DNA of 64,000 nucleotides. Source: Bremia lactucae (taxonomy: Eukaryota; Oomycota; Peronosporomycetes; Peronosporales; Peronosporaceae). Below are positions 43,092 through 53,759 of the stretch, piece after piece (within the stretch, counting starts at the first letter, position 1; each line of letters begins with the position of its first letter). The stretch spans positions 2,259,514-2,323,513 of the forward strand of contig NC_090620.1 in the NCBI RefSeq assembly GCF_004359215.1. Direction: 5' to 3'. The notes below the pieces were generated by a model. That model was not told the DNA's origin. It saw only the letters and a list, made by a program, of their open reading frames with translations, and ran no database searches. Both the position numbers and the translations under genes were made by a program.

Positions 43092-44470
43092 TCACTGAAT
43101 TGGGTCGGTTATAAGAGGATAAATATAATCCGTGCCCTCCATTTTGATTCGGCAACGATGGACTGTAAGCGTAAACTGCAATTTTGGAAGCAAACTGGTA
43201 GGACTTGCGTGTCTCGTACTTGATACTGGAGAGGGAGGGATCTTACATGTCGACGACCCGTTGAGAATTGTCGAGATCGCAAGTGCCGCACCAACTGTGA
43301 GACAGCACTTATGCGACCAATGGAATCCATCAACGCCATAGAGCAGGTGGACAAAAAGACACATCAGCAGAAAGCCGATACTGGTTCCTTCATCGACCCA
43401 CTCGACCCACTTCGGTAATCCCACCGGGGTGCGTGGAGTCTTTGGACTCTTTGACCGTGTTTCCTGTGATAGTACTTTGCACGTTACCGACACTTCGATC
43501 TCAGTAGGAAATTCCACATCATTCATTTCGATCCAGCAGACGCATCCCGAATCCCAGCTACTCATGAGAGCCTGGGTACCAATGCGACCAAGCCCTCCAT
43601 TCTGTAGAAGAAGAACACAAGCCCCTCCTTGTGGAATCACACCAAGATCTAGCCTCTCACCCCATTCGGTCCGTCGCTTAATTACTTTCTCAGCAGGTCG
43701 TCCATCTCGCTCATTCAAGTGCACAACCGAAACCATGGCCACCCGCGGGGGAGACGCTACCTGTACGTTCACAAAGAGCAGGACGCTTTATAATCTAGTA
43801 AACAGATTCAATACACTTACACGGGGCGTAAGATGTCCTACTTACCAAATGAGAGTAAATTTTATGGTTGCGTGCAAGAAGGGAAGGACTAGGAAGCGCC
43901 TCTGGAACAGGAGCAGAGCTTGAAAGGTTCTCACGTTTGTTCCCCTTCCCGGACCGAAGCGCTTTCCGCTGTTCCTCAATAGCGATTGACCAGCTTTCAC
44001 AAGTTGAAGCCTCGCGAGCTAACGTTCGCATAAGGTAAAGGCGGTCTTTCTGTCCCAAAGCACTTAATTGTCAAGATTCAATAATGCCAACTCCTTGCAA
44101 AGGGTGTACCGTGCAAATTTCGAGGTAGTAGTGCTCTACTCCTGGCTCTACGGTAGCATACGGTGCGTCATCCTCCGGCATGGCACGCACTCGTGTGATA
44201 GAGGATAATGCAATCTTTGAGGCGAATAAAACGTATGAATTTGATTAAATGGCTCTTCATTCAGCATGCTGGACAACGTACATGGCCTCGTTCCTCTCCC
44301 AACAATTCGAACTCGGTGGCCTTGCGGTAGTAGTGTAGCGACTCAGGCGTGAGGACAAAAAGACGTGAAGCCCATCCACCTCGCACAGCACCATCGCGGC
44401 GTTTTTCTAATTGTCCACAGAACAGCACACGGCCATAGACGCCATACTCGATTTCTCTAGGTCTGCTCAT
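43092..44470 (-). CDS. PH-domain protein, four or more exons, possible membrane anchor
   Basis: Minus-strand gene, exons 44,282-44,470, 44,110-44,214, 43,846-44,049 and 43,092-43,760, all phase 0 with GT-AG introns of 60-85 bp. Exons 1-3 encode a pleckstrin-homology domain of about 115 residues: CGQLEKRRDG and WASRLFVLTPESLHYYRK at the start, IALSSITRVRAMP in the middle, then LEICTKDRLYLMRT and the C-terminal helix with the invariant Trp in CESWSIAIEEQ. Exon 4 adds a beta-rich region of unknown type (GVIPQGGACVLLLQNGG), then two hydrophobic segments (IGFLLMCLFVHLLYG and CCLTVGAALAISTIL) that may span a membrane. A donor (gtaaga) near the end of exon 4 could splice to a short extra exon ending about 43,020, so the C-terminus is uncertain. 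The 388-residue model is the unspliced reading. It is divergent from ARPC2. Confidence 0.75.
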
Positions 44471-44604
44471 GAGTCGAAGTTGTAAAAAAAGTTGTGTCTT
44501 CAGATTGGCTTAAAATACCGACGAAAGCCTGTCTGTAACCAGTTACAGCGCGTGTACCCTGTCGTCACATGGTGTGGCATTTCGCATCTGGAATCCCGAC
44601 AATA
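44471..44604. promoter_or_regulatory. 134 bp divergent promoter between the PH-protein gene and ARPC2
   Basis: The two start codons face away from each other across 134 bases, so both 5' leaders and core promoters must fit here. No other gene or repeat is present. Confidence 0.7.
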
Positions 44605-45949
44605 ATGCTGTTCCTCGAGTCGGAGAACAAGATTATTAAGGAGGTGCTTACTGGACGATTGGGGGAGAAGTGCGTGGTTTTGCACTAGGGCCAGCAGTTT
44701 GCTGTTCTTGGCGATTAAAGTTCTGACTTTGACACTCCTACAATACTTACAGAGCACCTCGCCCCGTGCAGCCTCTTGAGATTCGTCTGTGCGATTTTGA
44801 CGGTGAGTATGAGCATAGAATGAGCCACAATTTGAGAGTTCAACGTTTCTAATTCACTCTTATATTGCCAATGCTCGCATTTTTGTAGACGTGCAGTATG
44901 ATATGTCGATTGCGGACAATATTTTAACAATCTCCATGGCCTACCCACCGTACACGACACTCGAAGGGTATGTGTGCACTGTTGTTGCGAAATCAAGATT
45001 TAGGTTGCACGCAGTGCTTACGTATTGAATGGACAGACTTGGGGCGAAGCAAATGTTCGCAGTGACGTACCCGGAGTTCCAAATAGTCGCTCCAAAGACT
45101 GGCTTTGACTTATCGTTGCAGGTCAATGTTGACGTGATCACTCCGACAAATGCCGGTGCGTGATGCACTTCTGTCATACTTGCTATCAGTTGTTCCAGCT
45201 GATAATTTTCTATTGTATTGCGCGTTGAATGTAGTGTCTTTTATCGAGCGCCTATCCGTCATTAAACGCAATATATTGGCTGCTCCGTTTGAGCAGTGCT
45301 TTGCGGCTCTTCAAAGTGGCAATGCTAGCACTCTTGGCGCTGTGCAGATTCCTTTCCGTCGCAACGAGACCGTTTATGTGCTTCCCCAGGCCGATCGTAT
45401 CGTTATTGTGTATTCAGTTTGCTTTGACGACAAGACAGACCAAGCTATCGCTCGGGTCTTTCTGCAGGTACTTCAGCTTGCTACAAATGAACAAACAGAA
45501 GAGAATGGCTTATTTTTTTATGTCTAGGAATTTGTTGACACTCGACGTACGGTGAACAATGCACCTCCTGTTGCATTTGGCAGGGATCCTCCGCTTGAAT
45601 TGCGAGGAGCTCCAGGCCTTTGCCAGTCGCCTGACCTAGTGGGTTACCTCAGCCTTGCTATTTTCCCTACTCATGTGGACACAGCTGAAAAGCGCATCAA
45701 GGCCGCGACTCTTGTGCAGGGTCTGCGCAATTACCTTCACTATCATATCAAGGCATCGAAAACATACCTTCACATTCGTATGAGAAAACGTGTGGATCTG
45801 CTGCTGCAAGGTATGCCACATCTCTGTAATTTGGCATCTCGCATATAACACTTACAAACGTTGTAGTGTTGAATCGCGCTCGTCCTGAGAAGGACCAGAC
45901 GAAGACTCAAAAGAAAACCATTACAGGCCGAACGTTTGCGCGTGCTTAG
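44605..45949 (+). CDS. ARPC2: Actin-related protein 2/3 complex subunit 2 (p34-Arc)
   Basis: Core subunit of the Arp2/3 complex that nucleates branched actin filaments; p34 contacts the mother filament and ARPC4. Seven exons with small GT-AG introns: 44,605-44,669, 44,753-44,802, 44,889-44,967, 45,037-45,155, 45,235-45,467, 45,528-45,810 and 45,867-45,949. The joined product has 303 residues (human 300). It follows the family from end to end: MLFLESENKIIKEVL, LEIRLCDFDDVQYDMS, the SFIERLSVIKRNILAAPFEQ block, RNETVYVLPQADRIVIVYS, DPPLELRG, VGYLSLAIFPTHVD, LRNYLHYHIKASKTYLHIRM and VLNRARPE...KKTITGRTFARA. Exon boundaries were chosen by splice consensus and family match, and all phases agree. 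The N-terminal exon 4 region (FAVTYPEFQIVAPKTG) diverges from animals. Confidence 0.95.
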
Positions 45950-46609
45950 AAGGCGATGGAGCCGATGCCATTGAGGATAAGCGGCCAGCTTCTTAAGCTT
46001 GGCTCTGAATGTCGTTTAGCAAAATACTCAAGAGATCAGATCTTTCTGAGCTCTAAAGAAAAAGATTAAAAAATTCAGCTTTATAGCTTTATGACTCTCC
46101 TCGCTTCCTGGGCATCAAAATAGCTTTTTATTTTTGCACATCTTGATTTCTTCTTCTCCATGCTGCAAAAGAAGACGCAAGTTATGAGCGCTTTTCGGTC
46201 CCAGTCTACTTTATTTTTATAGTGCTATCACTGAACGGTAATTGTCGAAACGCAAAATTTAAAAACATACTGAGGATCTAAATTAAAGCTAAATAAAAAA
46301 GAAAGATAAAACAAGCGTTGACGGCAGCGATTCTCGATAAAATACAAAATAAAGTAGCATGCTCGCTTCACTCGGGAATTCACGCAATACACCACGATGC
46401 CACGGCCGAAAAAATATTAACTCGAAACCACACCGAATCCATTGCTTCACGACGCTTTCTCTGGAGGATATTTCTTCTTCCGAATACATGCAGGAATGGT
46501 TTTAATCACTTGTAAGCGACGATTTACAGATTGGCAACTTATACACTGGAAAGTGACAGCCCGTTTAAATATCGCGGTATGCCGTCACGTTTGTTAAAAA
46601 GAAAGAGCA
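45950..46609. other. Intergenic region downstream of ARPC2
   Basis: AT-rich, about 660 bases, holding the facing 3' ends of ARPC2 and the 170-residue gene. A minus-strand frame at 46,289-46,489 has no protein-like features. Confidence 0.5.
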
Positions 46610-47122
46610 CTACCGATCCTGTGGTAAGTTGGCGACTCCATCGAGAAATTCAACGGTCTGGTTGCCGATGGTCACATGTAAAAATCCTGTAGGTTGTTTG
46701 TTCTCATATATGGACAGCTCTACTGGTGTTGGAATACCAGGTGAAACATGTAGCACCTCCGCCAGCTGATGGGGCATATCCATTGGGGGTGGATGGGGAG
46801 GTTGAGGCTGGTACATCTTGCTCATCATGGACTGCATATACATGGCGGCTGACACGTCCTGCCGTAGGCTGTAGACTGGTGGAGACATGTGCATGGCGTT
46901 GGGCTCGGCAAACATGTGCTGCTTATTAATTATTCCAGTCGTAGCTCTCGGTGGCGTCAAACCCGGCGATGACACCTCAATGTGATTGTCCGCGCCTGGG
47001 CTACCGTACCTCACCTGCTGCAGTTGAATTTGCGCTGCAGCGTCAGCGTTGGACGTGTAATGCGTGCGCAAAGAGAACGGGAAGCGAGAAGAGAACGGCG
47101 TGGTGCTATATGTGGTCGCCAT
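46610..47122 (-). CDS. Proline/methionine-rich protein of unknown function
   Basis: Single-exon frame of 170 residues, probably real. The first two-thirds are disordered, with clustered Met and Pro (MYQPQPPHPPPMDMPHQ) and Gln-rich segments. The last 50 residues look folded, with alternating hydrophobic residues: TGFLHVTIGNQTVEFLDG. No signal peptide, membrane span or family I recognise. The frame is clean and converges with ARPC2. The disordered N-terminus with an ordered C-terminus suggests a scaffold or transcription-related protein, but this is a guess. Confidence 0.6.
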   Translation of the reverse strand: MATTYSTTPFSSRFPFSLRTHYTSNADAAAQIQLQQVRYGSPGADNHIEVSSPGLTPPRATTGIINKQHMFAEPNAMHMSPPVYSLRQDVSAAMYMQSMMSKMYQPQPPHPPPMDMPHQLAEVLHVSPGIPTPVELSIYENKQPTGFLHVTIGNQTVEFLDGVANLPQDR

Positions 47123-47670
47123 CTGACCTAGAGCGATTGATTCGTAAATGGACTGCTTCGGGCTTCTTGCTACTTCGTGGGCTTTTTATCTATGGACTGC
47201 AACCTGGGCGGCTCACTTTTAATCAATATTTTGACCAATCCGCGAGGGAAGGGTCGGCTTGTTGGCTGCATTAGAAATTCTAGATAAACACGGAATGAAG
47301 TCCGTCCCTATGCAGCAAACGAGCAATTCTTCCGAAAAGTAACAAGGAAAAAAAAACGTTGTTCAGATAATTTTATTCTAACAACAGTTGTTAAACACTA
47401 TTTCCGCTGCACATCACGAAAGAGTCCTGTTGATTTCTTCAACTAAAATATGTGTTAAGCTCTAGCCAATTTAGAAGCACGACAACGTAACCTTTTTTAT
47501 TAAGTCAGGATTAGTAAAGATTTGAAAGTACGGACCCTAGGAAATATTTTAGAGAGGCTATCTCTGAAGCAAATTTCAAATTTATGCATATCAATTCATG
47601 AAATGTGAATTGGAAGCCTAGCAATTTCATTACTGAGAGCAAGCCGAATGTGTATCAGTTTTAAAACACT
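47123..47670. other. Upstream region of the 170-residue gene
   Basis: About 550 bases without a supported frame, AT-rich towards the right. It should contain the promoter of the minus-strand gene. Recognisable transposon sequence begins at about 47,675. Confidence 0.5.
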
Positions 47671-47674
47671 TCAT

Positions 47675-48068
47675 AGTAAGGGGTGTCCGTTACATAAATA
47701 GAGAAAACTAGAAATGTGTCGCTTGCTTGCGATCATCGTGGTGGGTACAGAAGTAAGGGCGCAAAGATACGCCAAACGTCAAATAAGGCTTTAATGCGAT
47801 TATGGGCAGTCGCTATACAGTGCCTTGGAGAGTGTTACTTTACATGGTGATATTCTAAAAGCTTATCCATTGGTAGATAAAGACCATTAAATCTACTTTC
47901 TCCGGGTCCAGTCAGCGCTAGACGCGCCCAATGTAGGCGGGCACGTCGTAATGCGGCCACTGAAACGGGGTGTATCGTTATATGAAATTTGTAACGGGCT
48001 AGAGTTGCCCTAATGTTACACAGTCCCCATTAAGTACATTTGGTACTTAAGGGGACGGTCAATTACGA
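47675..48068. repeat. Mosaic of LTR ends from two gypsy families
   Basis: In order: a 'ggggtgtccgttacat' family 2 terminus (47,681); a unique block repeated inverted at 49,013-49,128; a family 2 LTR interior fragment (about 47,826-47,930); the last 29 bases of family 1 reversed (47,932-47,960, 'tgtaggcgggcacgtcgtaa'); a family 2 start (47,964-47,985); and the first 80 bases of family 1 in plus orientation (47,987-48,068, 'tgtaacgggctagagttgcc'). These must be nested or recombined insertions. Confidence 0.7.
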
Positions 48069-48479
48069 AATGTAGGCATTAGCCGGCATCGATTTAGTAT
48101 TTTTTTTGGTTTGACGACATGTGCGCTTGTTGTGACCTACTTAATCGCAGGCCCCATATCTTCGTTTTTGCGGCCCTTGCACCTTCCTTTCAATGTACGC
48201 AAATGCTTACGGATTGCGTTGATTGCTCTCGATAAATTCATGCCGGATTGCATTTTCCTCCAGTGTGTCTAGTAGCGCTTCAAGAGGGCTACGTTAAAGG
48301 AAAAAATCAACTCGTTCACGTTTTTTTTTTTTTGAATTGTAAATATCTTGTCCAGTGGCTAGAAAAGCAGGATCTGATCGCATCATGGTGCTCAAATTTA
48401 ATCGAGGAGATGGTCCACCTTTTGAAAAGTCCAAAATCTGCTGCTTCTGCAAATGGTTTAACGCCCTGCTTCCGGAAAT
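48069..48479 (+). other. Unidentified decayed coding sequence
   Basis: A plus-strand frame at 48,248-48,484 (with HFPPVCLVALQEGYVKGKNQ, then LIASWCSNLIEEMVHLLK) has some protein-like quality, but I cannot name the family. It ends where an LTR begins, so it is truncated. It could be part of a DNA-transposon transposase or a retroelement body. Confidence 0.3.
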
Positions 48480-48917
48480 TGTAACGGGGCACTGCCGACT
48501 TGTACTGCTTCAGCACAAGTCCACTTCGCACTGATTTAGTGCGAGTGGTGCCTCACGCCACTTAACGTACACTAGTACGTGCAGAGGAAGACTCTCTGTA
48601 AAACACTTGCTTGAAGAGAGTTAATTAAAAACTGTATCAATATAATTAAGTTCTTCTTGTCTATCTACTTAATACTAACATAATTTTGAGCTAATACAAA
48701 ACATGAAATAAAGGTATTATCTGTCTTCCTCTTTGCGCGCGTCCAGCGCTGACTGGACCCGGAGAAAGTAGATATAATGTTCTATATCTCCCAGTGGATA
48801 AGCTTTTAGAATATCACCATGTAAAGTAATATTCTCCAAATAGTATCCAACTTTTAGATAATATATTAATTAACAACCTTTACGTGTTAATTTCATGTAA
48901 CGATTCATCCCGTTATA
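48480..48917 (-). repeat. LTR of gypsy family 2, reversed, probably solo
   Basis: On the plus strand it starts TGTAACGGGGCACTGCCGAC and ends with the degenerate CATCCCGTTATA. It is homologous to the LTRs at 23,090-23,526 and 60,201-60,576. No gypsy body is attached to either side. Confidence 0.8.
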
Positions 48918-49012
48918 GAAATGCTGCAAGATTATCGGTCGCCTCATGGCTGTGTGTTGCAATGACCACACTTAATTGTCATTCTTGCCCACCATTTTTA
49001 TTCAGATGGCGC

Positions 49013-49128
49013 TGTATAGCGACTGCCCATAAGCGCGTAAGAAGCCTTGTTTGACGTTTGGCGTATCTTTGCGCCCTTGCTTCTGTACCCACCACGATGA
49101 GCGCAAGCAAGCGACACATTTCTAGTTT
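49013..49128. repeat. Inverted copy of the block at about 47,709-47,822
   Basis: 'gtatagcgactgcccataa', 'gtttgacgtttggcgtatct' and 'acccaccacgat' occur in reverse complement near 47,710-47,820. The arms are about 115 bp and flank 1.2 kb containing LTR sequence. Confidence 0.8.
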
Positions 49129-49129
49129 T

Positions 49130-49920
49130 TCGGTATTTGTCGGCCTTCGTGCGTAATTTCTTCGTTATATCACGTTCTTGCCACGCAAACGTTTTGATTG
49201 CCTCCTCCGCTTCCTTATGGGTCTCATAAATGTGCTCTGGGGTTGGAGCCTCGCGGCCTACTCTTTGTAAATTTGTACAAAACCATTGCGAGCTTAAACA
49301 AGGGACTTAAATCCTTGGGATGCTTGCCACTTTGCCATCGCTGTCGAAAAAGACACGATGAATAACTCGTGTTCGTCCTGACCATGATGCGAAGCCATGA
49401 AGAGACGGGCAACGGAACCATACATCGATCATTGGTCCTTCACGATCAGCGAGGTAAATTGAATTTCGTGGACAATATAGGTTTTTAGGAGCAACATGTA
49501 GCGTATTCGGTATTCTTGAGTGATATTAGCAGGCAAGCTAACACCTTTTGTCGTGATTTTTATGGTCAATAAGTTCCTGCTATTGTGCAACAATATTAAC
49601 AGTATTCTTACGGTAGTTGAAGCCATTAGACAATGACTCCTCGCTCTATGGGTCGGGCAAACCGAGCATATTTTCGAATAATTTCTTATTCTGCTTGCCA
49701 AGGCCATGGTGTCAGCGGCATCGACCTCGGGTGTTCGGTGGCTGTTACAGATAGTATTGAGTCGAATGGAACGACTATATCACCAGGCGTACCTGCCATC
49801 GAAACTACAGGCTATGAGTTGCTCGCTGCAGACGACTAAATGTATGCTCGTAACATTCTTTTGCAGCAGCACAGACCCGTGGAGCTGCTGGGTTTAGTCT
49901 TGTTATCCATGCGATGAATC
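49130..49920 (+). pseudogene. Unidentified coding relic
   Basis: Plus-strand pieces in different frames have protein-like composition. The longest starts at 49,633 (MTPRSMGRANRAYFRIISYS) and runs in frame to 49,839, with SGIDLGCSVAVTDSIESNG and TTGYELLAADD. The pieces look like one decayed gene or transposon ORF. I cannot assign it to a family. It may continue left to about 49,150. Confidence 0.35.
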
Positions 49921-49922
49921 CA

Positions 49923-50127
49923 TCACAAACAAGTAACTATCTTTCTTAACGAAGCTAATCAAAAAGGAAGTAGAGGTAGGCCGTTTCTTACTCTTGACTC
50001 CAGAACTACTGCAGTCGCGAACAAGTCACTACCATCCTCAATACCACTTTCTATTAACAACTCAGAATGAACGTTTCTTATTCCTTTTTAATTAGCTTCG
50101 TTAAGAAAGATAGTTACTTGTTTGTGA
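49923..50127. repeat. Long inverted repeat (47 bp arms) with nested smaller arms
   Basis: 'tcacaaacaagtaactatct' starting at 49,923 and 'agatagttacttgtttgtga' ending at 50,127 are the outer ends of 47 bp arms (49,923-49,969 and 50,081-50,127) with very few mismatches. Around them, 'ccagaactactgcagt' (about 49,999) pairs with 'gcagtagttctgg' (about 50,132), and 'gttaacaactcagaatgaa'-like sequence (about 50,054) pairs with 'cattcgttttgagttgttaa' (about 50,160). A compact non-autonomous transposon relic is a likely explanation. Confidence 0.85.
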
Positions 50128-50640
50128 TTGCAGTAGTTCTGGAATTAATAATAAGAAACATTCGTTTTGAGTTGTTAATCACGCCTCTATAGACTACAAT
50201 TCGCCATGCAAAATTTGCACGGAGATTTTAAGCTTGAGCTCATCCCGCTTCGGAATGTCTTTACAAATTAACAAGTGCTTTCCATTTTCGAAGAGACTCC
50301 ATAATATTTTTGAAAGATAAACAAAGCTACTTAAGTGTCTGTTGGTTAAGGCAGAAGTAGTTCGTAACTTAATTAAAATAGAAATAAATATTATCTTTAC
50401 ACATATTATTGTCAATATCTCACACTCGGTAATATTTAAGTAATAATGTGTCAGTTCTGTTCATTATTTGATTTAAGTCATTATGTCAACCCCGCCGATC
50501 GCTGCTAGACACACAAATGGGTGGTGAGCCTGGATTCCAATACATATAAAGAAAACTTTATATAGTCATGTGATGGAGATAGCAATACGAAGAAACTTGA
50601 ATGTATAGGCTATATCGCTTGCTGCAGCTAACACCTTAAG
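50128..50640. other. AT-rich stretch between inverted repeat and gypsy fragment
   Basis: No supported gene. The left part belongs to the inverted-repeat structure. A minus-strand frame at 50,194-50,415 has no protein-like features. Confidence 0.5.
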
Positions 50641-51420
50641 CGGTTTGATTTGTGAGTGGCTAGTAATGCAACATTCAACAGATGGGTTATGAGCTTGTTG
50701 AGATCGGAGCGAGATTCTGCATCGAGCGATTTCAATGATGTCTTCATTCATAGTCGAGCCATAAACTATAAGTCCGACGTTAAAAAGTACGCCCGAATGG
50801 TTCTTAGACTTAGGCGTGTAAAAAAGTTGTTCGCAAATATCAGAAAAAGTATATTTGCTGCAAGTGAAATACCACTTCTTAGGTGCATCGCGGAAAACAC
50901 GGTGTACGCCGTGATCCCAAATCGATTAAAGATTTACTAACAGGCCGCTGCCAACGGATGTAAAGGAACTTCGTATGTTCCTCGGCCTTCCTGTGAATTG
51001 CAACAAAAATTCGCGGAACTATGTTGAAATGACAGTATAACTTTCTTGTTTACAGTAGAATTTTTAAAGAAAACGGTCATGATACGCTGATTCTCTGCAT
51101 TCCTTGTAGGCATCACGCAAAAACCTAATACAATCACCGATCTTAGCAATTGAGTTCAACACAGACCATTTAACGGGTATGTGATACCAGCGAATTTGCA
51201 ATAGGCTGTGCACTAAATGACACAGACGGCGAGTAGTGCGTTGTCTGCTGTCATCAGCTTTAAGCAGCTGAGCGTAACTATCCAGTGCAAGACAATAAAC
51301 TCCTTGTCATGAAATCTGAACTGGATAAGCTTCGGGATATCTCGTAGGAGACAGACCGTTCATTATTTACACCATGCGACTTTACGTGCGTCACAGTTTA
51401 CACAGCTTGATGCCGAAAAT
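50641..51420 (+). pseudogene. Gypsy RT/RNase H scrap
   Basis: The frame at 50,656-50,940 gives ATFNRWVMSLLRSERD, then DFNDVFIHSRAINYKSD (the catalytic YFDD is mutated to DFND), then FAASEIPLLRCIAENTVYA. RNase H follows near 51,185 (TSEFAIGCALNDTDGE). Highly decayed, closest to body B by eye. Confidence 0.75.
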
Positions 51421-51983
51421 ATGCATTGCCGATGAATTTGCGTTCGTCCTCATTGGGACTGTGAAGCCTGAATGAGTCGAACAATGGAATTTGGTATCGC
51501 TCGTTGGTCATCCAGACTAACAATTAAGTTACACTTAGCGGTCAATTAAGGCTTCTTTTGAGGGTGCGGCACGTAACGTATTGCGGTCCCTGTCCCTTTG
51601 ACTGATGCTAGCATTCGAGCTAACATTCTGTTCGAAGTGATATTCATGATCACTTTGATCCTGGTGATTCATGTTAGCATCACAGGCTTCATAAACTCCT
51701 CACAAGATGCCTCTTCTACGAGTACCTCGGACGGATCGAACAGCAGTGCAAACAACGCATAGTTATTACGCCAGAACCAACTGGTTTGGCGGTATCACCC
51801 CTTGGTGATCCGGGGGACTTTGCAGATGTGTTTGAGTCGGACATTACATCGACCCATCAAATACGCCTTCGGATTGAATGCGACTTGTCACCCGCAGCAG
51901 ACGCTCAGGCGTCTGCTGTTGTTGTTAAATAATCAGCTGCTCTTAGTCATGCAACTGCTAAGTAAGCCACCTCAGAGGCGCCC
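51421..51983. other. Decayed transposon sequence before the LTR
   Basis: No frame supported. Its position after RNase H scraps suggests old gypsy sequence, but I cannot align it by eye. Confidence 0.4.
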
Positions 51984-52529
51984 TGTAACAAGCTAAAGTT
52001 GCCCTATGTTGCACAATTGCACAATCCCCGTTAAGTACACTTCGTGTACTGGGATGGCCAAGTACTTAAGTGAAGTAATTAGACCTGCCACCTGGGTGTA
52101 ATTCACATTGTGCCACCCTTGTGTATGTGATGCACATAGGTAACATTAGGAGGGATGACGCCTAGCGTCATCCGTGATGATGGCTAGCGTCATCCAAGGT
52201 ACGACGTATTTAAAATATAAATTGCTCGCAGAACAGCTAGTGCATATCTACAGAGATGGCATTTATGATTGATTACAATAGGTTTTATACTTAATACGAT
52301 TAAGTATAAATCAGTCTGGAAAGTACTTCCTATTTCGTAAGTGCATACGTGGAGCCTTACCGCTCCCGAGACTTCACTTAGTCTACGGCTTATGGCTTGT
52401 TGGGTGAGTCACTCAGGCGCCCATTAACTCCCTCACTGCACGTGAGAGAAGACGGTCAAACCGCTTCCTCGCTATGCAAAGGTGTGTGCTCAAGTAGAGC
52501 GTGGCCGCATTAAGACATGCCCTCCTACA
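51984..52529 (+). repeat. 5' LTR of gypsy element C (family 1)
   Basis: Starts TGTAACAAGCTAAAGTTGCC and ends CCTACA. Its 3' partner at 59,421-59,905 is in the same orientation. The bases that follow ('cttggtagcacttgtag') contain a weak TGGTA-type primer-binding site. The copies have diverged at many positions, so the insertion is old. No clean target-site duplication is visible. Confidence 0.82.
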
Positions 52530-52627
52530 CTTGGTAGCACTTGTAGACCTTCCGACGACCCGCATCTCTGCGTATGTACGTGAGGATGAGCCTCAACACC
52601 GATTAGGCTCATTTTGTCCACCTTTCC

Positions 52628-53590
52628 GATCATCATCGGGAGTTAACTGAGCACATAGCGCAGGCACTTGGTGAACAAGTCCTGAACAGGGTCTTCACTA
52701 GTCCTCCAAAGCAACATGTCGCTCAGTTGGAGCAGTTTGAGGCGTTTTTGCTTGGACAGCGAAGGGTCGCGTCCAAGGAACTGAGCCATGCTGCGGCGGA
52801 GTTCGTCACTCAGACTCAGGATGAGCTGAGGCGTGAGCAGGCCCGGAGCGAGGCTCTCAACAGGACTGTTGAGATGCTCTTTCCTCGGCCTTCTCATTGG
52901 CCGAGGCCCATTCGGATGGACCCGCCCAAGTTCGATAGAACTGCAGCGCATACGATTGTCTACTGGCTGTTAGCCGTGGGGCAATGCGTTTTCGCGCAGC
53001 TCATCAAGGACGACAGCCGGATGGTGTCTTACGCCATGTCGCACCTGCACGGTAGGCATCAGAGTGGGCTTGCACGGCCCTTGTGGCGTTCCATTAATGG
53101 GCGATCTTTAAGACAAAGGTTCGCGCCATGTACCAGCCGCCGAACGACGAGGTGTTCCTTCAGGCGCGTTTTTTTGGAGCGCGGCAGGTGAAGCAATCTC
53201 TTCAAGAGTATGTGCAGGAGATGAGCTCGCTGTCAGCATCCATGACCGTAGGTCTGATTCCGGAGCACATTAAGGTGCCCACATTTATGAACGGACTACG
53301 GCATGGCCCGTCGCGACAGGACTTTTCCAAAAAGGTGCTGTCGACGATAGAAGAGGCAATCCAAATTACCTTATTGAGATGCAATCCTACAGCGCTTCCT
53401 CGGCAACAGCTTGGTATAAGCCGTCGGTCGAGAGGGCAGATGCCACCCCATGAAGTTGGGCAATGCAGACGATGTATCCTTTACGTGTGACAAGCGCGGC
53501 CATATCATGGCTCGCTGCAATGCCAGGACCCCTACTGGGGCAAAGGCGCCCGGCAAGAGTAACCTTCCCAAAGGCGATGACAAGAATTAG
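52628..53590 (+). pseudogene. Gypsy element C gag
   Basis: The frame is open from about 52,628 (ELTEHIAQALGEQVLNRVF), through MEQFEAFLLGQRR and RTVEMLFPRPSHWPRPIRMD, to about 53,105. After a frameshift it continues (53,128 on) with QPPNDEVFLQARFFGARQVK, SLQEYVQEMSSL and VPTFMNGLRHG, typical of oomycete gypsy capsid. A last frameshift leads to a partial CCHC-like FTCDKRGHIMARC near 53,488. At least two frameshifts, so non-functional. Confidence 0.8.
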
Positions 53591-53759
53591 AGTGCGAGAC
53601 GCATGAGCTCTACATCGACCACTGAGGGGTCCGGGGATACAGGAGCGCAGTAGGGACGGGTTGCCCTACTGACGCAGACTCTTAAGCTACCCCAGGGTTA
53701 AGAGTTATCGAACAAATGGGTAGCATACTCCCTGAGGTATCGAATACATCGGACTTCAA

